Assembly (NCBI GenBank): GCA_019925105.1
Contig: JAHGAU010000003.1
Span: 1,550,001 to 1,614,000 of the forward strand
Length of the DNA: 64,000 nt
DNA from: Niebla homalea
Lineage: Eukaryota > Ascomycota > Lecanoromycetes > Lecanorales > Ramalinaceae
Reading direction: 5' to 3'
The notes below the pieces were generated by a model. The model searched no databases. It had not been told where the DNA came from and saw only the letters and a list, made by a program, of their open reading frames with translations. A program made the translations under genes and the position numbers. Shown here one piece after another: positions 1 to 12,458 of the stretch. How positions within the stretch are numbered: position 1 is the stretch's first letter; each line of letters opens with the position of its first letter.

Positions 1-3000
1 TCCGGGCATGAGCTCATACAGGTCTTTGAAGCTTCTATTGCTACGAAAGGTTGTCTATGTCAATGTAAATGGTGTCTTTCTCTTCATATGTCCTCCTATC
101 GAATTAGTGATCTAGCAGCTGCGTTATTGCAATCGCTTATCCCGCAAGCTGGAATATGGAAGTAGAAAATGAGAGATAGCATCATGCTCGAGATGATTAT
201 CGATGTTTGTGATGATGGTCAAAGGCCAGGCGATGGAAGTGTCAGCAAAGCGAAGGGTTGATCATTGTGCAAGGATACGGGAACATAAAATATCGAAGTC
301 GAGGCAAATCTCTGTACTAATTCACTAAGATCATACATTCTACTCACTTGTGTGTATAAAATGTGAGAGCGGAAGGAATAAAGGGGAGAACCCTTCAGTT
401 TAAGCTCGATAAGCCTTCAGGATTGTTGGAAGAGACGGCTCTTCTTCAGCCACTGACAAGAATCTCAAGTCTGATACGACTTTAGCAAGGACAGTGGAGC
501 TGTCGAGTTGCATGAAATTGGCATAGCTCGAAGGCCAGGCTAATAAGGGATGTCACAAGCCGGCTTACATCATGCGAATCAGTATGGAGGATTGATTTCA
601 TCATCCATCCGCCAAATTATTCTCGAGAATTGGGAGAATGTGTCGGCGTCTATTCAAATTTATGAAACCTTCTCATCACGATGATCGGAAGAGTCATTGA
701 CTTCTACATGTGACAAGCTCAGTTTGTCGTCCTCGAATGAAGGCAAAAGAATGTCTAGCATGGCTGGTCTGGACGGCAAGCATTCCTTGGTGACATGTAG
801 CCATTGAAGTTCCCAAATAGCGTACAAAAGACAATGAGATCATTCTCCGTAGGCTCAATTATGGGTACCATCGTTTTTCAGAGCCAAGAGTCTGAGAATC
901 ACTTCTGATTTCACTATTTGGAAGGCTGGGCCATTCAGAGGAAAAGTACCTTCTGGTGATAGAGTTGGAGAATACCAATTTGCTGCTGGCAGCACGGCTT
1001 GCTTTGGGTACGAAGTCATTGAGCATCGCAACATATACAAAAAGGTTGGAAGCAATCGACTTGATTCCAGGTCCATTATGAGAGCCTGATGCATCACTGG
1101 TCGCGTTTTGCTTCATTTTGCTTATTTCTTCAGCCAATTGGCGCCATACCTCACAGCTTCATATATCTACATCTCATAGGTCTGTGACAGTGCCTTCCCC
1201 TTGGCTACCAACTCAAGAGAAACATTCCTAGTTGACAAATTTCAAGCGCTGAAGGCAGAGGGGGCACAAGCCAATTTCCTGAGCGGGCAGATTGATCGAC
1301 AGATGCCCAGACCTCGTATTCAAAAAGGAGAACATCCTTTCGCTTGCCCTGGTTGCCTCACCACCCTGCATTAGCTCCACTCTCAAGTCTGGTACCGAAG
1401 AATCCGCATTGAACGCTGAACAATTCAATTTCCCTGAAGGGACTAGCTACTGAATTTGTCAGACACAGCGGGGCCCCCTTTGCGGGGCAATTTTAAGAAG
1501 AGATTGGCATGACGGAGCAAATGCTGAGATTTGGGATTATGTAATCCCCAGTTGAACCCTGGACAATCGAAATGTTTGAAAAGGGCCTAGCTTGTTGTTG
1601 ATGGCGGCCGTGTCATGATGCTGCTATTCTTTCCTTGAAGGATCCAGTCACTTAGCCTGTAGTTATTCTGTAAGCATCCGCTCCATTCATTCTTGAGAAC
1701 ATTCAGCATGTTACAATTTTTCCTTCCTGTCACTGATGGCTCCTATCCTATTGATTCCGAGAGTTGAAGATTGTACTCAATTTGATGCCACAAGCACCAT
1801 TGGATCGCTTCATTCATGCTCCTATGTACGGTAGGAGAAAAAGCAAGTTAGATCAGTGTAGAGAACAGATCCACCTCGGGTATGAAAAATAGAATATGGA
1901 CTTCGATCAACTTCGACGCAGCCACGTGACAAGCCAGCAAATTTGAGGCCATCCCTGCGTGACCAAGGGTCAAGCCACTCCGGGGCTTGCCTCTCCTCTC
2001 CTGGTCAATGATTGGTCGAGAGAATTGTGCATTGAATGCTGGACAGTCGAGTTGATAGAAAGGGGACTAGCTCTGGAGTGACCGTAATGTTACCCACTCC
2101 TCGGACCACCCCCCCCTCTGGCGCCGTCACTATATGGCTACCCCCTTCAAGGCGCCGTCAGTACGGACTAATCCATTTTCAACGAAACCCAGCAGCTCCA
2201 GCGTTCTCGGGTAACGCGCTTGGGCCTATCATGTTGTATCTATTCCCGTCTCTCTGAGGTGTAGTATTCGGACTATTCCTTTTTCAACCAAACTCAGCAG
2301 CTCCAGCGTTCTCGGGTAACGCGCTTGGGCCTATCATTTGGTATCTTTTCCCGTCTCTCTGAAGTGTAGTATTCGCCCCTCCAGAATTAATTCGTATTGC
2401 ACAAATTCGGATGAGACGGCAAATATTGCCTTCGGCCTTCAATTCCTCATACATGTAGAGATTCACACGACAGGAATAGTCAAGGGCCTACAGAGACCAG
2501 ATTTTCTATCCCAGGTGGAGATACAGATGGAAGATCTCTGTCCTCAATAACAATGAGCATGTCATTGTTCGAGGATCCTCTCCGGGGTATAATGCTGCAA
2601 AGAGCAACTTTGTTGTCCTTGACCTTAGAGCTTGCTCACTCTACCTTCAAGAAGTAAGCTTCAGCTATGAATCTCGTAGGCCATGCCTTTGATATGGTGC
2701 TGGAAGCTCGTATCCACGAGCAAAGCATTCATCACAGACGGGAGAGTCCATTTCTCTGGGATTGTGAGGCGTAACATCATTTCTTCACGAGCACAATCGT
2801 ATTCCTAGGGGCTATGACTGATTAACAGCATAGATACCCATTGAATGCTCGCTTTTGAGTCATTTCTGGCCCTGCTGAGTAGTGATTAGGCAACGTGATT
2901 GTTGACTTATTTGTCTACGGTGAGAAAAAGGGGCAGACTCAACACGCGGAAGGTCAATGCTACGTCTACTTTCATCAAAACCTGATTCACATCATATTGT

Positions 3001-4360
3001 AATAATAATTGAAGGCTCAGTAGTCATGCTGCGGACGGGGGTGGCGAAAAGGGTAGTTTTGGGGTGGTTTAGGGTGTTAAATAGATGCGACCGAAGCCTA
3101 GAACAATGAGCGCAGTGTTCTTGTCCTCCTTCTCATCTTTCCTGCTTTCTCCTCAACCACATCGCTCCTTCAACAGACAGTCATTACCTTTTTGCGATTT
3201 GTTTTCACCTTTGTATCTTTCCCCTTGACGAGCATACAAGCACTCTTTTGCTTTACGGCAGCCTACGATATCCTGTCGTGGACACCAGCACTGCAGAACG
3301 AGAGACGCGAAAATTGCGACGGGTGTCATGCAAAGCCATCTACCTTCTTGTGCCTCTTACTTTTTCCACACGATGACTTGCAGCTCCAAAGCACCCTCCC
3401 TACCTTCACGACAGCTGGCATTCGTGGAATTTCGGATGTCGCAATCCCTACCCATCGTGATCGAGTCAGACAGAGTCTGGAAGACCCATTTTCCTCAAAC
3501 CAACGAGCGGCAACCCCTTCAAAGCAGCCCATCACCTAGGGTCATCTCTCAAAGAGCCAGAAGGATCAAGGAAAGAGCCTGATCATTCTAAGCATCACCA
3601 GAGCGACTTGCTCGACAGAGAAACAAGAACTTCAGTCAGGAACCTGGCTCAACGCGTCCAGATCTCAACACAACAGTCTTGACACAACCATTTCAGAAGT
3701 CTCAGTTTGATGTCAAGCTGTGCTGTACGCGCGTACTCCTACCCACAGCACCAAGGATAAAATTCAGAAACGCATCCTTGGTAAATCTCTTATCGTTGTT
3801 CAGCCTGTTGACTTGTTCCCTTCAAAGCAGAGTCAAAGTGAGGGGATGAGCGGCGACGTCGACCTCACTGCCTACTAAGCACCAGCAGCTTCCGTCCAGT
3901 CATTACTTTGTGCTACAGAGACCGCCGCCGGCATCGACATCTTTTTTCCAATTTGCAAGACTTCCTACGACTGGCAAGTCTGGTCCTACAAACTGTGTTG
4001 AGGTGGAATCAGCATTAGAACGCCCCGACAGAGCAGGCGAAATGAAAGAGCTAGGAAGGAGGTACACCATCATGTCAGCCTGGAAGATGAACACTGTGCC
4101 AGCACCTGTCAGCCGCAAATCAAGATCCATACTTTATCTTTACGACAACGGCGAACTCTGACAAGCCACATCCGCTTGTTTTGCCTTAACGCCTATATAA
4201 TCAAGGGGTCCTGTTCGGATTCTACTTTTTGCAAGCATTCTAGAAGTACAACTTCTAAATATATACCCGCATGTGCGGATGAGAGAGTGTGTGAGCGGTC
4301 CTCTCGATAGACTTTTTGGTGGCGCTGACGTTTTGTTTAGTAGTATTTGGGAAAAGGGAT
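1..4360. other. Gene-poor region, no supportable gene
   Basis: I read both strands and found no open frame with a convincing ATG start, spliced structure or family motif. The longest frames are under 120 codons, overlap one another on both strands and often lack an ATG. The only clear structure is the 105-bp tandem duplication near 2.17-2.38 kb, listed separately. A stretch at 3.1-3.5 kb is pyrimidine-rich and could be an old promoter or leader, but no gene follows it. Confidence 0.6.
2169..2375. repeat. 105-bp tandem duplication
   Basis: Two head-to-tail copies with a period of 105 bp. Both hold AGCAGCTCCAGCGTTCTCGG and, further on, the segments CGCTTGGGCCTATCAT and CCCGTCTCTCTGA. They differ at only a few positions. 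A CCC/GGCGCC-rich stretch at 2.10-2.16 kb lies just upstream. No open frame crosses both copies with an ATG, so this looks like non-coding duplication. Confidence 0.85.
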
Positions 4361-5461
4361 ATGGCCCCTACTGGAAAACGTCTGATCCAGCTGCACCACC
4401 AGAATCCTCCTCACCTACCGGGGTGTGGGAGCGACAGGCAGACGATCTATGGGAGCTGGACGATGGGACTAGGCCGGACACTCATGGGCCCCTACCGGAA
4501 AACGTCTCATCCAGTAGAGGATGGGCCTGGGCCGGACGCTCAAGGTGCGTATTCTTTCACTACCCACGCCGAAGCTCTGACATCTTAATAGAGACCCTCG
4601 CTGTTCACTTTACAGCAATGCAAGCCCGCGGAAGCCGGCATGGGCTTTTTTCAAGAGTTCCGACAACTCAAGACCGACAGTTCTCGGTCTGGCGGAGATG
4701 CCTTCCACGCCCACTTCACCTCGACAGGTGCTCCCCAGGGCAAAAGTCCAGCAGCACAGCGTTTGTGGGCAACCTCAGCTCGGGTTCTGGGATAGATAAC
4801 AAAATTTGGGCATAATCAATGGAGTGTAAACTCTCTTCTGAGCACCCGAACATCGTCAGGATCCGATGCTGAGACCCTATGAGATTGCATCCGCTGTGGA
4901 AAACCAAAGGAACACGGATCAACTCCAGTGGGCAACGACTTCAACATGATCCCACCGGGTCACCTTTGAGGACCACCCATCTTACGAGGCTGCTCCAGCC
5001 GCCAAGCAGCATGCGACGGAAGAGTCCGAGGGCGTTGGCGCTGCTTCGGATACCATTGGTAAGTCATCCAACGACAGAGTCAGGGCAACCTAGGCCTCTC
5101 GCCCAGATACGCGGATCTCTGGAAGAAGGTGCGCCAGATGAACGCGATTTTCGAGCCAACTTGGGTCTGGTTTTTGGGTGGTCAATATCCCTCCGACCTG
5201 CTCCTCCAGCATGCTGGCAACGCCCTCACCACACGCGTGACTACCCATTACCCCGATCTTCTCCATGCCTGGCTGATGGCCAAAGGTGCCAGGGCATACG
5301 GCGCCCTCCATGCCCAGGGCATCGAATGGGAAGACTTCCACAGTACGATCGCTCCCATTCTCTGCAGCTATGAAATTCCCACTGCGAGGCAAATACCAAT
5401 GCCATGCCGTAACGCGGGCTTGGATTGTCTCAACTGGAAGGTCGTCATGGGGCATGGGTGA
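4361..5461 (+). pseudogene. Eroded spliced gene of unknown function
   Basis: I do not recognise this protein. Several stretches look coding. An ATG at 4361 opens a short exon reading MAPTGKRLIQ, and a near copy of that segment recurs about 120 bp on in another frame. A 47-nt intron is likely (4545-4591: GTGCGT donor, CTGAC branch site, TAATAG acceptor). A Cys-x2-Cys segment (DCIRCGKPKEHG) lies near 4883. A 35-nt intron (5059-5093, GTAAGT..TAG) joins the segment ending AASDTI in phase to LSPRYADLWKKV and on to a stop at 5461. The last exon has long hydrophobic/aromatic runs such as PTWVWFLGGQYPSDLL. The upstream pieces do not connect without frameshifts or stops, so I call it a remnant. The intron phases are what suggest it was once a real gene. 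Confidence 0.45.
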
Positions 5462-8400
5462 GGCATTATCAAGGGTCTAATGAGTTGCTGGAGGTGGTGC
5501 TGGTGGTGAAGCAGCCACCTACGAGGGCGTCCGTGGGATTATAATATAAGGAGGCTTTCCCGGAGAATGGTCGAAACGTTGGCCGAGCAATCCAACGATC
5601 CAACCGCTTGGCTTGAGATCCAGAAACATCGTCGAAGAGTTTCCGGTTTCAGGAGCAATTCAACGATCCACCATGTGTTGCCGTGAGTGACAATACGGCC
5701 ATGGGTTACACAAGCTTTGTTGACGTACCTTTACGGTAGTAAAAGGTATCTTCTTCTTCTACAGCCAAGGTTTGCGCAAATAAACGCCCAACACATCCCG
5801 AAGAGGATCAGGAAACGAGCCGCCCGCCCAAAAGGGGCTCTGAAAGGCAATCTACAGGCCTATGGCCAGCAGCCCAGTCAAGAGCATTGTGCGTCGTACT
5901 CAGATCAATCCGAGCAACGAGTTACTGGACTCTCTAATCGGATATCCAAAGCAACACCCGAGATACTCTCTGAGTGGCAGCATTCTTCCAGGATACTGCC
6001 TCGCCATCTCGTTCTGTCACAAATGCATCGGCAGGCACCTATTCCACGGCTCAGCTTCGCAGACTCCTACTAACGCTCATTTCCCCCAACCCTTTACCCA
6101 AGAGCAAGAGGTTGAGCAGTGTGGGAGTGGTTCAATAGTTATGAGAGGAATGACCAGATGATCCATTCAGGACGACCTTGAAAAAGATGGAAGCAGAAGT
6201 CTGCCCTTGTGGCGACAGTCCATCAAGGCGGCTCATTACCAACCGCGCTTGAAGTAGCTCTTATCTCTCCTTCTTACAACGACTAATATCAGCTGGATGA
6301 ACGACAAGCCATTTTTAATCTTCAAGACGTCCTTTTCGCTCATGTCATCGCTGGTCGTCATACACATCGATTTCTCGACGCCGTTCTGGGTCAACAGCTC
6401 CTCTTCTTTCAGACACCAATTTTTCTTCATGATTACCTTGATACTCACTAGAGTACCTACTTTTACAGTACTTACATATCATCTATCTATAGCATACCAC
6501 TAGTGTCAGCAACTTATCCTGGTACGTCGACTAATGGGTATCATCTTTCTAAATATATACGACTAGTGAGCATCTCAAAAGTGGATGAGGAGCAGCTTTT
6601 CGTCAAGCTCATGCAGATGAAGTTGGAAAGCGCTACCTCGACAATGCAGACGCCCGGGACAGACGCATGTTCCCCTGAGTCGGCCAAGGCGCTGCCAGAG
6701 GCCAAGGCAGCAGAGCGCCGCAACTGCTTTCGCACGGCGAAACTTCTCCAGAAAGAGTAGATGGGAAGGAAGACCAATGTGAAAGCTCCATGCTGAGGTC
6801 ACCTTCGTGCCGCCCGCCCCTGCAAGCCAAGCCCATCGAATCTCGATCCGAACGGATGATGCTCTTGATGCTCTTGGAGACTTCATGGAAATGAACAGCA
6901 AGTCCAGGAAAAATTCAACCATTGCGTCACCAGTCACTAAAAAGCTGCAATTGGTGCCCGCTCACCTGCACGAGGCCCTGAATCAGACCTAGAGGCAACT
7001 TCGGATTCTGCAGACGACTTGATCAATCCAAGGAAGCATAGACGTTTACAGCGAGGCCTCAGAAATAGGCAAGACTTCTCGCCCACTCGTGAAGATCAGC
7101 CTCTAAATCGGAAGTCATAAGATTGACGCGGACTCCATCGTAAACGGCCAATTGGTACGGTGGAGTTCCTTTGCGACCAAGCCACCTCCTTGAGCATGGA
7201 CCGCAAGAGCTATGCCGAGATGTGGCTGTGCCGTGCGCCTAGCGCATAGTGATTGGAAATTCAACGAGGAAGAATACGGTATGGATGAGCACTTCTCCAT
7301 AACTTACCAATTCCGCGTCGCTGCGCACCAACCTGCAATTCAGCCATTTCCCTTCATGCAGCTTCGCCCGGAGCTGTGGAGTATGGCGTACAAGGATCTA
7401 GTCAAGGTATTCCTCACCCCCCACACATCTCCTGAAATTTCTTCAAAGAACGATGTATCTATATGGGCTTTATCAGTGTAACCTCCGGCAACAGTCGAAT
7501 GCTGCAGTCGAATGCTGAAGTCGAAAACGCGGAGGTCCGTTTCAGTAGGGATCATATCAGGCCGCCATTCTTGGTCAATCTCTGTATAAGTCATTCCATG
7601 CAATGCCGCCATCCTCGTCCTAAGCTCCTCAGGCGAGGGCAGACACTGACGCTGTCATCGTTTTAGTCCAAGAACATGCTTTTTTGGACTTGGATGCCGT
7701 GATTGATTCTCTTCACTTGGGCAACCACGTCATTTGCATACCAAAGCTAAGGCCAAACCGGAACATGGTAGACTGCGCCATCTCGGACACTGTGTTCGTA
7801 GCGAAGACGTACATCCACCTAATCAGAGAATAAGCACCACAATGAAGTGGGCTACTGGAAACCCTTCCCTCTCGACAGCGAGCTCCGTCGAGCTACCAAT
7901 GACAGTGAGCTCCGTCTGACAGCGAGCTTTCCGTGACAACAGCTCCATTGAGGCCCCAAGAAGTCCTTGAGCTCCGATGAGCTATCCACCACGAATTCCT
8001 GTGAGACAGCATGCTTAACTCCAGTGTTTGGTACACCTCCTCAGTCGATATGATTCGGTGGGTCAGCTGAAGCTTCAGACTCTGTCATCACTGGTTCGTG
8101 GGTAGGATCGCAAGCATAGAGCCCAAGTCATTCGGGGTCTTCAATGCTCTGCGTGGGCCCGGCTTGTCAGGGTGACGCTGATGGTTGTCAGCTACAAGGT
8201 TTTGATACCCGGCGACGTCGATGTACATTTGCCAAGGAGGCGGTGCGTTCCAATCGTAACAACCAAGGCAATGGACACGGTACATAGGACAGCCCTTTGT
8301 CCCAGTGATGGTGTGGTTCGTCTTCCTGTCGATCTTTGAACCAACGACTTCGAGTGTATCATAATGTCCTCCCTCATCGTCGACGTGTACCGGCGGGTCC

Positions 8401-10388
8401 TGGCGAAGGTGACTTTGTATGGTGATGCAGCACGAGACGGGCTCCTTTCATTGGGTCAGACAGCTCCAGTTTGCACCTCTCGTGAAGGACTTGGCCTTGG
8501 ATGACGAGATTGAAAGAAGACGCAGAGTGGCCTGCTGATGTTCGTGGGCTACCTCCAAAACCGATGTTCGACCTCCCGGAGTGGTAAGGAGTGAGGCTGG
8601 AAGTGTGCAGGATGAAAGAAGTCCATGGCAAGAAGGACTAAACCAAGGAATGAACTAGACCGCTTTTGGAACCTCTGCACAAGCGAGAAGTCACTCCCAG
8701 CAGAGACTACCGAGCTCACCGGCTAGCCATCTCAATAAGCGCCGGCAGAAATTACTCCGGTATGAGAAGTTTTCCACTAGTCAAGCAAAGACTCTCAACC
8801 AATGGTCCCTTTAGATTGCGGGCTCCCCGGCAATGCTCCAATCCACTGGCGGTGATGCTTCCTTCGAACATGAGCCTGTGCTTGGTAGTCCCCAATGGAA
8901 AAAGTCGGTATGGAACGACAGCTAAGTAGACCGATCTTCTTTCTTCCGTCTACTCTGATGAAATCGGCCGCTCGAACACATTTAGAAGCCTACCAATAAC
9001 CGTCACGCATGATTGTTCCCCTTATCAAAAAATCCGCTACAAATGATGAGGCTGATGGAGATCGCTCCGTCGCTGCAAAGAGCCCATGGAGGTCATGCTA
9101 CCGTTGAAGATGAAGGATATCCGCCTGGGAAATTCAAAGCAGTTATGAAACTACGCGATGAAAAAGCTCGCCCCGCCGATGCTTCCATTCGGCCGGACCC
9201 ACGTAGAAACGGGGAGGATCAGATCCCAGCCAGATCCGAATAGGACCTGTGGAATTACCAAGGGGGAAGAGATCTTTCCGTGTGGAAGGCTGATTTAGCA
9301 TTGGAGTCAAAGACGTCATCAAGGCAAACGCGCATAGCGAATGCTGGAAAAAGGAGTGGTCATCAGGAGCAAAAGGCTCTGCCAAAGCTTCAATTCGTTC
9401 AGCACATCCACGAGTCGGTCTAGATCCTCCATTACAGCAAGCGAAGATAGTGGATATCCTGCTGAGGAGGAGGCCATGAGCCGAGAATGTAGCCCTAGCA
9501 ATGAGGCAGAAGACAGTCTCTTCTATCGCAATCCGTTTGACACCATAAGCCAACAATCAAGGAAGCGCTCACATCCAGACACTGCAGCAGCGACCAAACC
9601 CCAGCAACGGAACACAGCTAAAATCGGTCAAGAAGCCAAGAAAAGCCACGGCTTGCAAGTCACAAGCAAAACACGGAAAACCTCTCACACCGTAGGCTCC
9701 TCAGGGGAAATCTGAAGCTGTCCGAACAAGCTCCAATCGCAGCCCAGCGCATCAATCGATCAAACGAGAGGTGATCAAGGACTGGAATCAAAAGGGTCTA
9801 CATTCAATACTTCTTGGAGCAAGATTCGGTCTTCTGCATTCGTTATTTCGTCTTGCTCGCACAAGCAGCGGCATTGGCATTGCTCGTCCGTTACAGTCCT
9901 CAGGATAGTGACACCTTACTTCTTAACAGCACGGAAGTTCGTCGTCTACTGAAACATGTCTAGCATGGTCATCGAGTTGTTCTCGATCTAAGTAACGATG
10001 ATAAATATATAGTCATGTATTGACTCAATCACCATGATTCACGACCGCCTCAGGGCAATTTGGGCCTCTATCCAATGTCCTCAGGTAACTGACATCACCA
10101 TGCGGCCCCTTCTTCCGCTACAGTTTCCATCTCCTGCAACCCCGGACTACCAGACCTCGTTGATAGAAAGACTTGAAATCATGAGCCCGTCACACAGAGC
10201 ATTTCTCATGTGGCGATGCCCAGTATGGTCATCGCATTATTCTCAATCTGAGCAACGAGGACAACAAAGTTGTCACGTGTCTACTGGAGTTCCTGTACTT
10301 AGGGAAGTACACGGACCTATCCGATGGCGAGACATGGAATCATGAGCGGGTCACACTGAACACTTCTCGTGTGTAATTCCACCGACAA
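5462..10388. other. Gene-poor region with weak ORFs only
   Basis: The frames here are short and mostly lack an ATG, without domain motifs. Possible coding traces are at 6503-6992 (+), 7340-7612 (-) and 9341-9715 (+, a Ser-rich charged frame), but none could be joined by plausible introns. A 38-bp segment at about 9964-10002 recurs in diverged form at 10226-10262, and an ATCATGAGC..GTCACAC segment recurs at about 10180 and 10338. This suggests old local duplications before the 21-bp array. Confidence 0.5.
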
Positions 10389-10594
10389 CTTTACCTACAG
10401 GCAAGAGGACTTTACCTGCAGGCAAGAGGACTTTACCTGCAGGCAAGAGGACATTACCTGCAGGCAAGAGGACTTTACCTGCAGGCAAGAGGACTTTACC
10501 TGCAGGCAAGAGGACTTTACCTGCAGGCAAGAGGATTTTACCTGCAAGAGGAATTTACCTGCAGGAAAGAGGACTTTACCTACAGGCAAGAGGA
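10389..10594. repeat. 21-bp tandem array, about 10 units
   Basis: The unit is CTTTACCTGCAGGCAAGAGG plus A, repeated about ten times. Six or seven central units are almost perfect and the outer ones are diverged; one internal unit has lost a few bases. Each unit carries a PstI-type CTGCAG palindrome. The length is a multiple of three, so the plus strand reads as a seven-residue DFTCRQE repeat, but the frame has no convincing ATG or conserved flanks. I treat it as a minisatellite rather than a gene. Confidence 0.9.
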
Positions 10595-10743
10595 CACCAC
10601 ACCCTCGGACTATAAGCTTATGCCTGGAGCCGAGAGTAAGGCAGTCGGCTGCATCTCCAAAATTCAACCTCCACAAAATGATTGGAGATGGGGAGGGTTT
10701 CCACAATAATTAGTGCCACGATGTGTCCCAGCTCATCAGCATC

Positions 10744-10953
10744 ATGGCCTTCGACACCAACACTGTTCCAAGGTCCTTTCGCAGCGACCTCAACGAGCTT
10801 CGGGACGCGGTCATTGAAGGCCTCTATGCCAACAAGATGAGCATGGAGTAACTGAGGGCTGACATCTCTGCCCTCAAAGGAAAAGCTACAGAATCCCACG
10901 TCCTGGTGCATGGTACCGCGACGGCTGGAAAGGAAAACCCAAATTGCCTCTGA
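10744..10953 (+). pseudogene. Short helical ORF broken by one TAA
   Basis: An ATG at 10744 opens a frame reading MAFDTNTVPRSFRSDLNE and a heptad-like helix. The frame meets TAA at 10849-10851, right after SME, then continues in the same frame as LRADISALKGKATE to a TGA at 10951-10953. One change from CAA (Gln) to TAA would explain the break. The intact frame would be about 69 codons. The family is unknown. It may be the 5' part of a longer lost gene, since the small ORF at 11007 follows closely. Confidence 0.4.
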
Positions 10954-11006
10954 CCCTTAGCAGCTCCACTTTCACTACTCCCTCAACTCACTAACGCACT
11001 ACGGCA

Positions 11007-11225
11007 ATGCTCCCCACCATCCTCATCTTCCTAATCTTCCTCATCCTCGCAATCCAGTTAATCCTCCAGGGGAAACAAAGGAGCCTGCTGGGTCTAGATA
11101 CGAAGCGGGCGAAGGAGCTTAAATTATCAAAAGGGAATGCAATGTCACGAGATCGTGCGATTCAAGGATGGAACGAGATGCGGTTCAAGGATGGAACGAG
11201 AAAGCAGATATTAAGAGCTCTGTAG
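11007..11225 (+). CDS. Small hypothetical protein with N-terminal membrane anchor
   Basis: ATG at 11007, 72 codons. Residues 3-20 form one hydrophobic helix (Leu/Ile/Phe-rich), followed by a basic, charged tail containing two copies of the sequence RFKDG/QGWNE type. The ATG follows a C/T-rich stretch with ACTCACTAACG that resembles a fungal leader. No family is recognised. The tail DNA has a short internal duplication (AAGGATGGAACGAGA twice, near 11165 and 11186). It could be real, or a remnant linked to the broken frame just upstream. Confidence 0.3.
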   Translation: MLPTILIFLIFLILAIQLILQGKQRSLLGLDTKRAKELKLSKGNAMSRDRAIQGWNEMRFKDGTRKQILRAL

Positions 11226-12339
11226 GCTGATGATCATGGCCCTATGGTGGGGTTTCACATGCGAGGTGAAGGCGGCACTTGAAATGCGTTCTTATATAGC
11301 AAATTGAGTGAAGATCTGGTAAAAGAGGATGGCAGTATAATACTGAGAGACCAATGTTTGCCTTCCAAAGTCGTCTCCAACAGATAGGGCGAGGTTGGAA
11401 CAGTAGTTTTGCAATATCACGAACGTTTAGCTCGACACTAAACTAAATATCAAAATATTGGGCCTTCCATGTCACGTCGTCATCTAAGATTGCCGGTCAA
11501 TCTCGCCTCATTGCAGCAAGAATCATCTTTGAAAAAGGTCATATTCCATACAAATGCCCTTAGCCCATGTTGAGACCTTTCCCTTGCTCCAAGCACTTCT
11601 GGAAGCCGAATGAGGGAAACGCTGTTCATACAAGCTGCGCATCCATGATAGTCGATGAATCCTATGAAGCTTTGACAAAAGCTCTAATACCATACGACCG
11701 ATGCGACACGTGTGGGTTGTGGATTGTGTCCGTGATAGAAATCTCCCACTCTATTCCTCCCTGAGCCTTGTCCCCCGTCAAATCATGCCCTTACCGAGAT
11801 AATAGTTCGTCTGGTAGCTTCTTGACGTCTTGTGAATACAGTGTGCAAGTTTCAGGACGCTGTTTGCCATGCTCTAGATCGCCGATGACGGCCTCGGATA
11901 CCAGATCTTCCTTGAGCCTCCGACATCGCTCATCCCGTACACCGCCCATTGTGTCCGCTTGCAATGCCTCCTTCGGGATGGTCCCGTAGTATTAGATTTA
12001 GATTAGAGGGTCACTTCAATGTAACGCTAATAGCGTGGGTGAGGCCCCTGACTTTCCTTTTGATTGGCTGAGAGGCTTTTCCAGGTGTAATCTGCCAATA
12101 GAAATCGAGCCTGGGCAATCCGGACGGCGTAGATAAGCCTGGGGTAATATTACAGGGCTTGGTTTGCCTAGTGACACATGCAATGAGTGTTATCATTGTT
12201 CAAAATTCGTATTGAGTTGATGTCCCTGGCTTCAGCATTGATTTTTTCCACGCTCTAGACACGTCTATCGCTTACCAAGTCCCCTTGAAGCTCTTCCACT
12301 ATCACATTTACACATTGAGAAGAACAATCGACTTCATTA
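11226..12339. other. Intergenic, no gene seen
   Basis: Only short frames without motifs. The last part is the promoter side of the orphan gene that starts at 12459. Confidence 0.6.
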
Positions 12340-12430
12340 AGATCAGCTCAATTACAATCATTTCCATTACGACCAACTCATTTACGATTAGCTCCATTAC
12401 GATCAGCTCCATCACAATCAGCTTCATTCA
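12340..12430. repeat. 15-nt repeats in the 5' leader
   Basis: Five to six diverged copies of a roughly 15-nt unit close to TCCATTACGATCAGC lie directly upstream of the ATG at 12459. If translated they would give a Ser/Ile/Thr repeat, but no ATG precedes them in frame, so they most likely sit in the 5' untranslated leader or core promoter. Confidence 0.6.
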
Positions 12431-12458
12431 ACTACAGTCAGAGACTCTCAAGACAGAC

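Noticed and set aside
10369..10713. 114-codon Cys-rich frame (DFTCRQE repeats)
   Set aside because: It is created by the 21-bp array, has no supported start and no conserved flanks.
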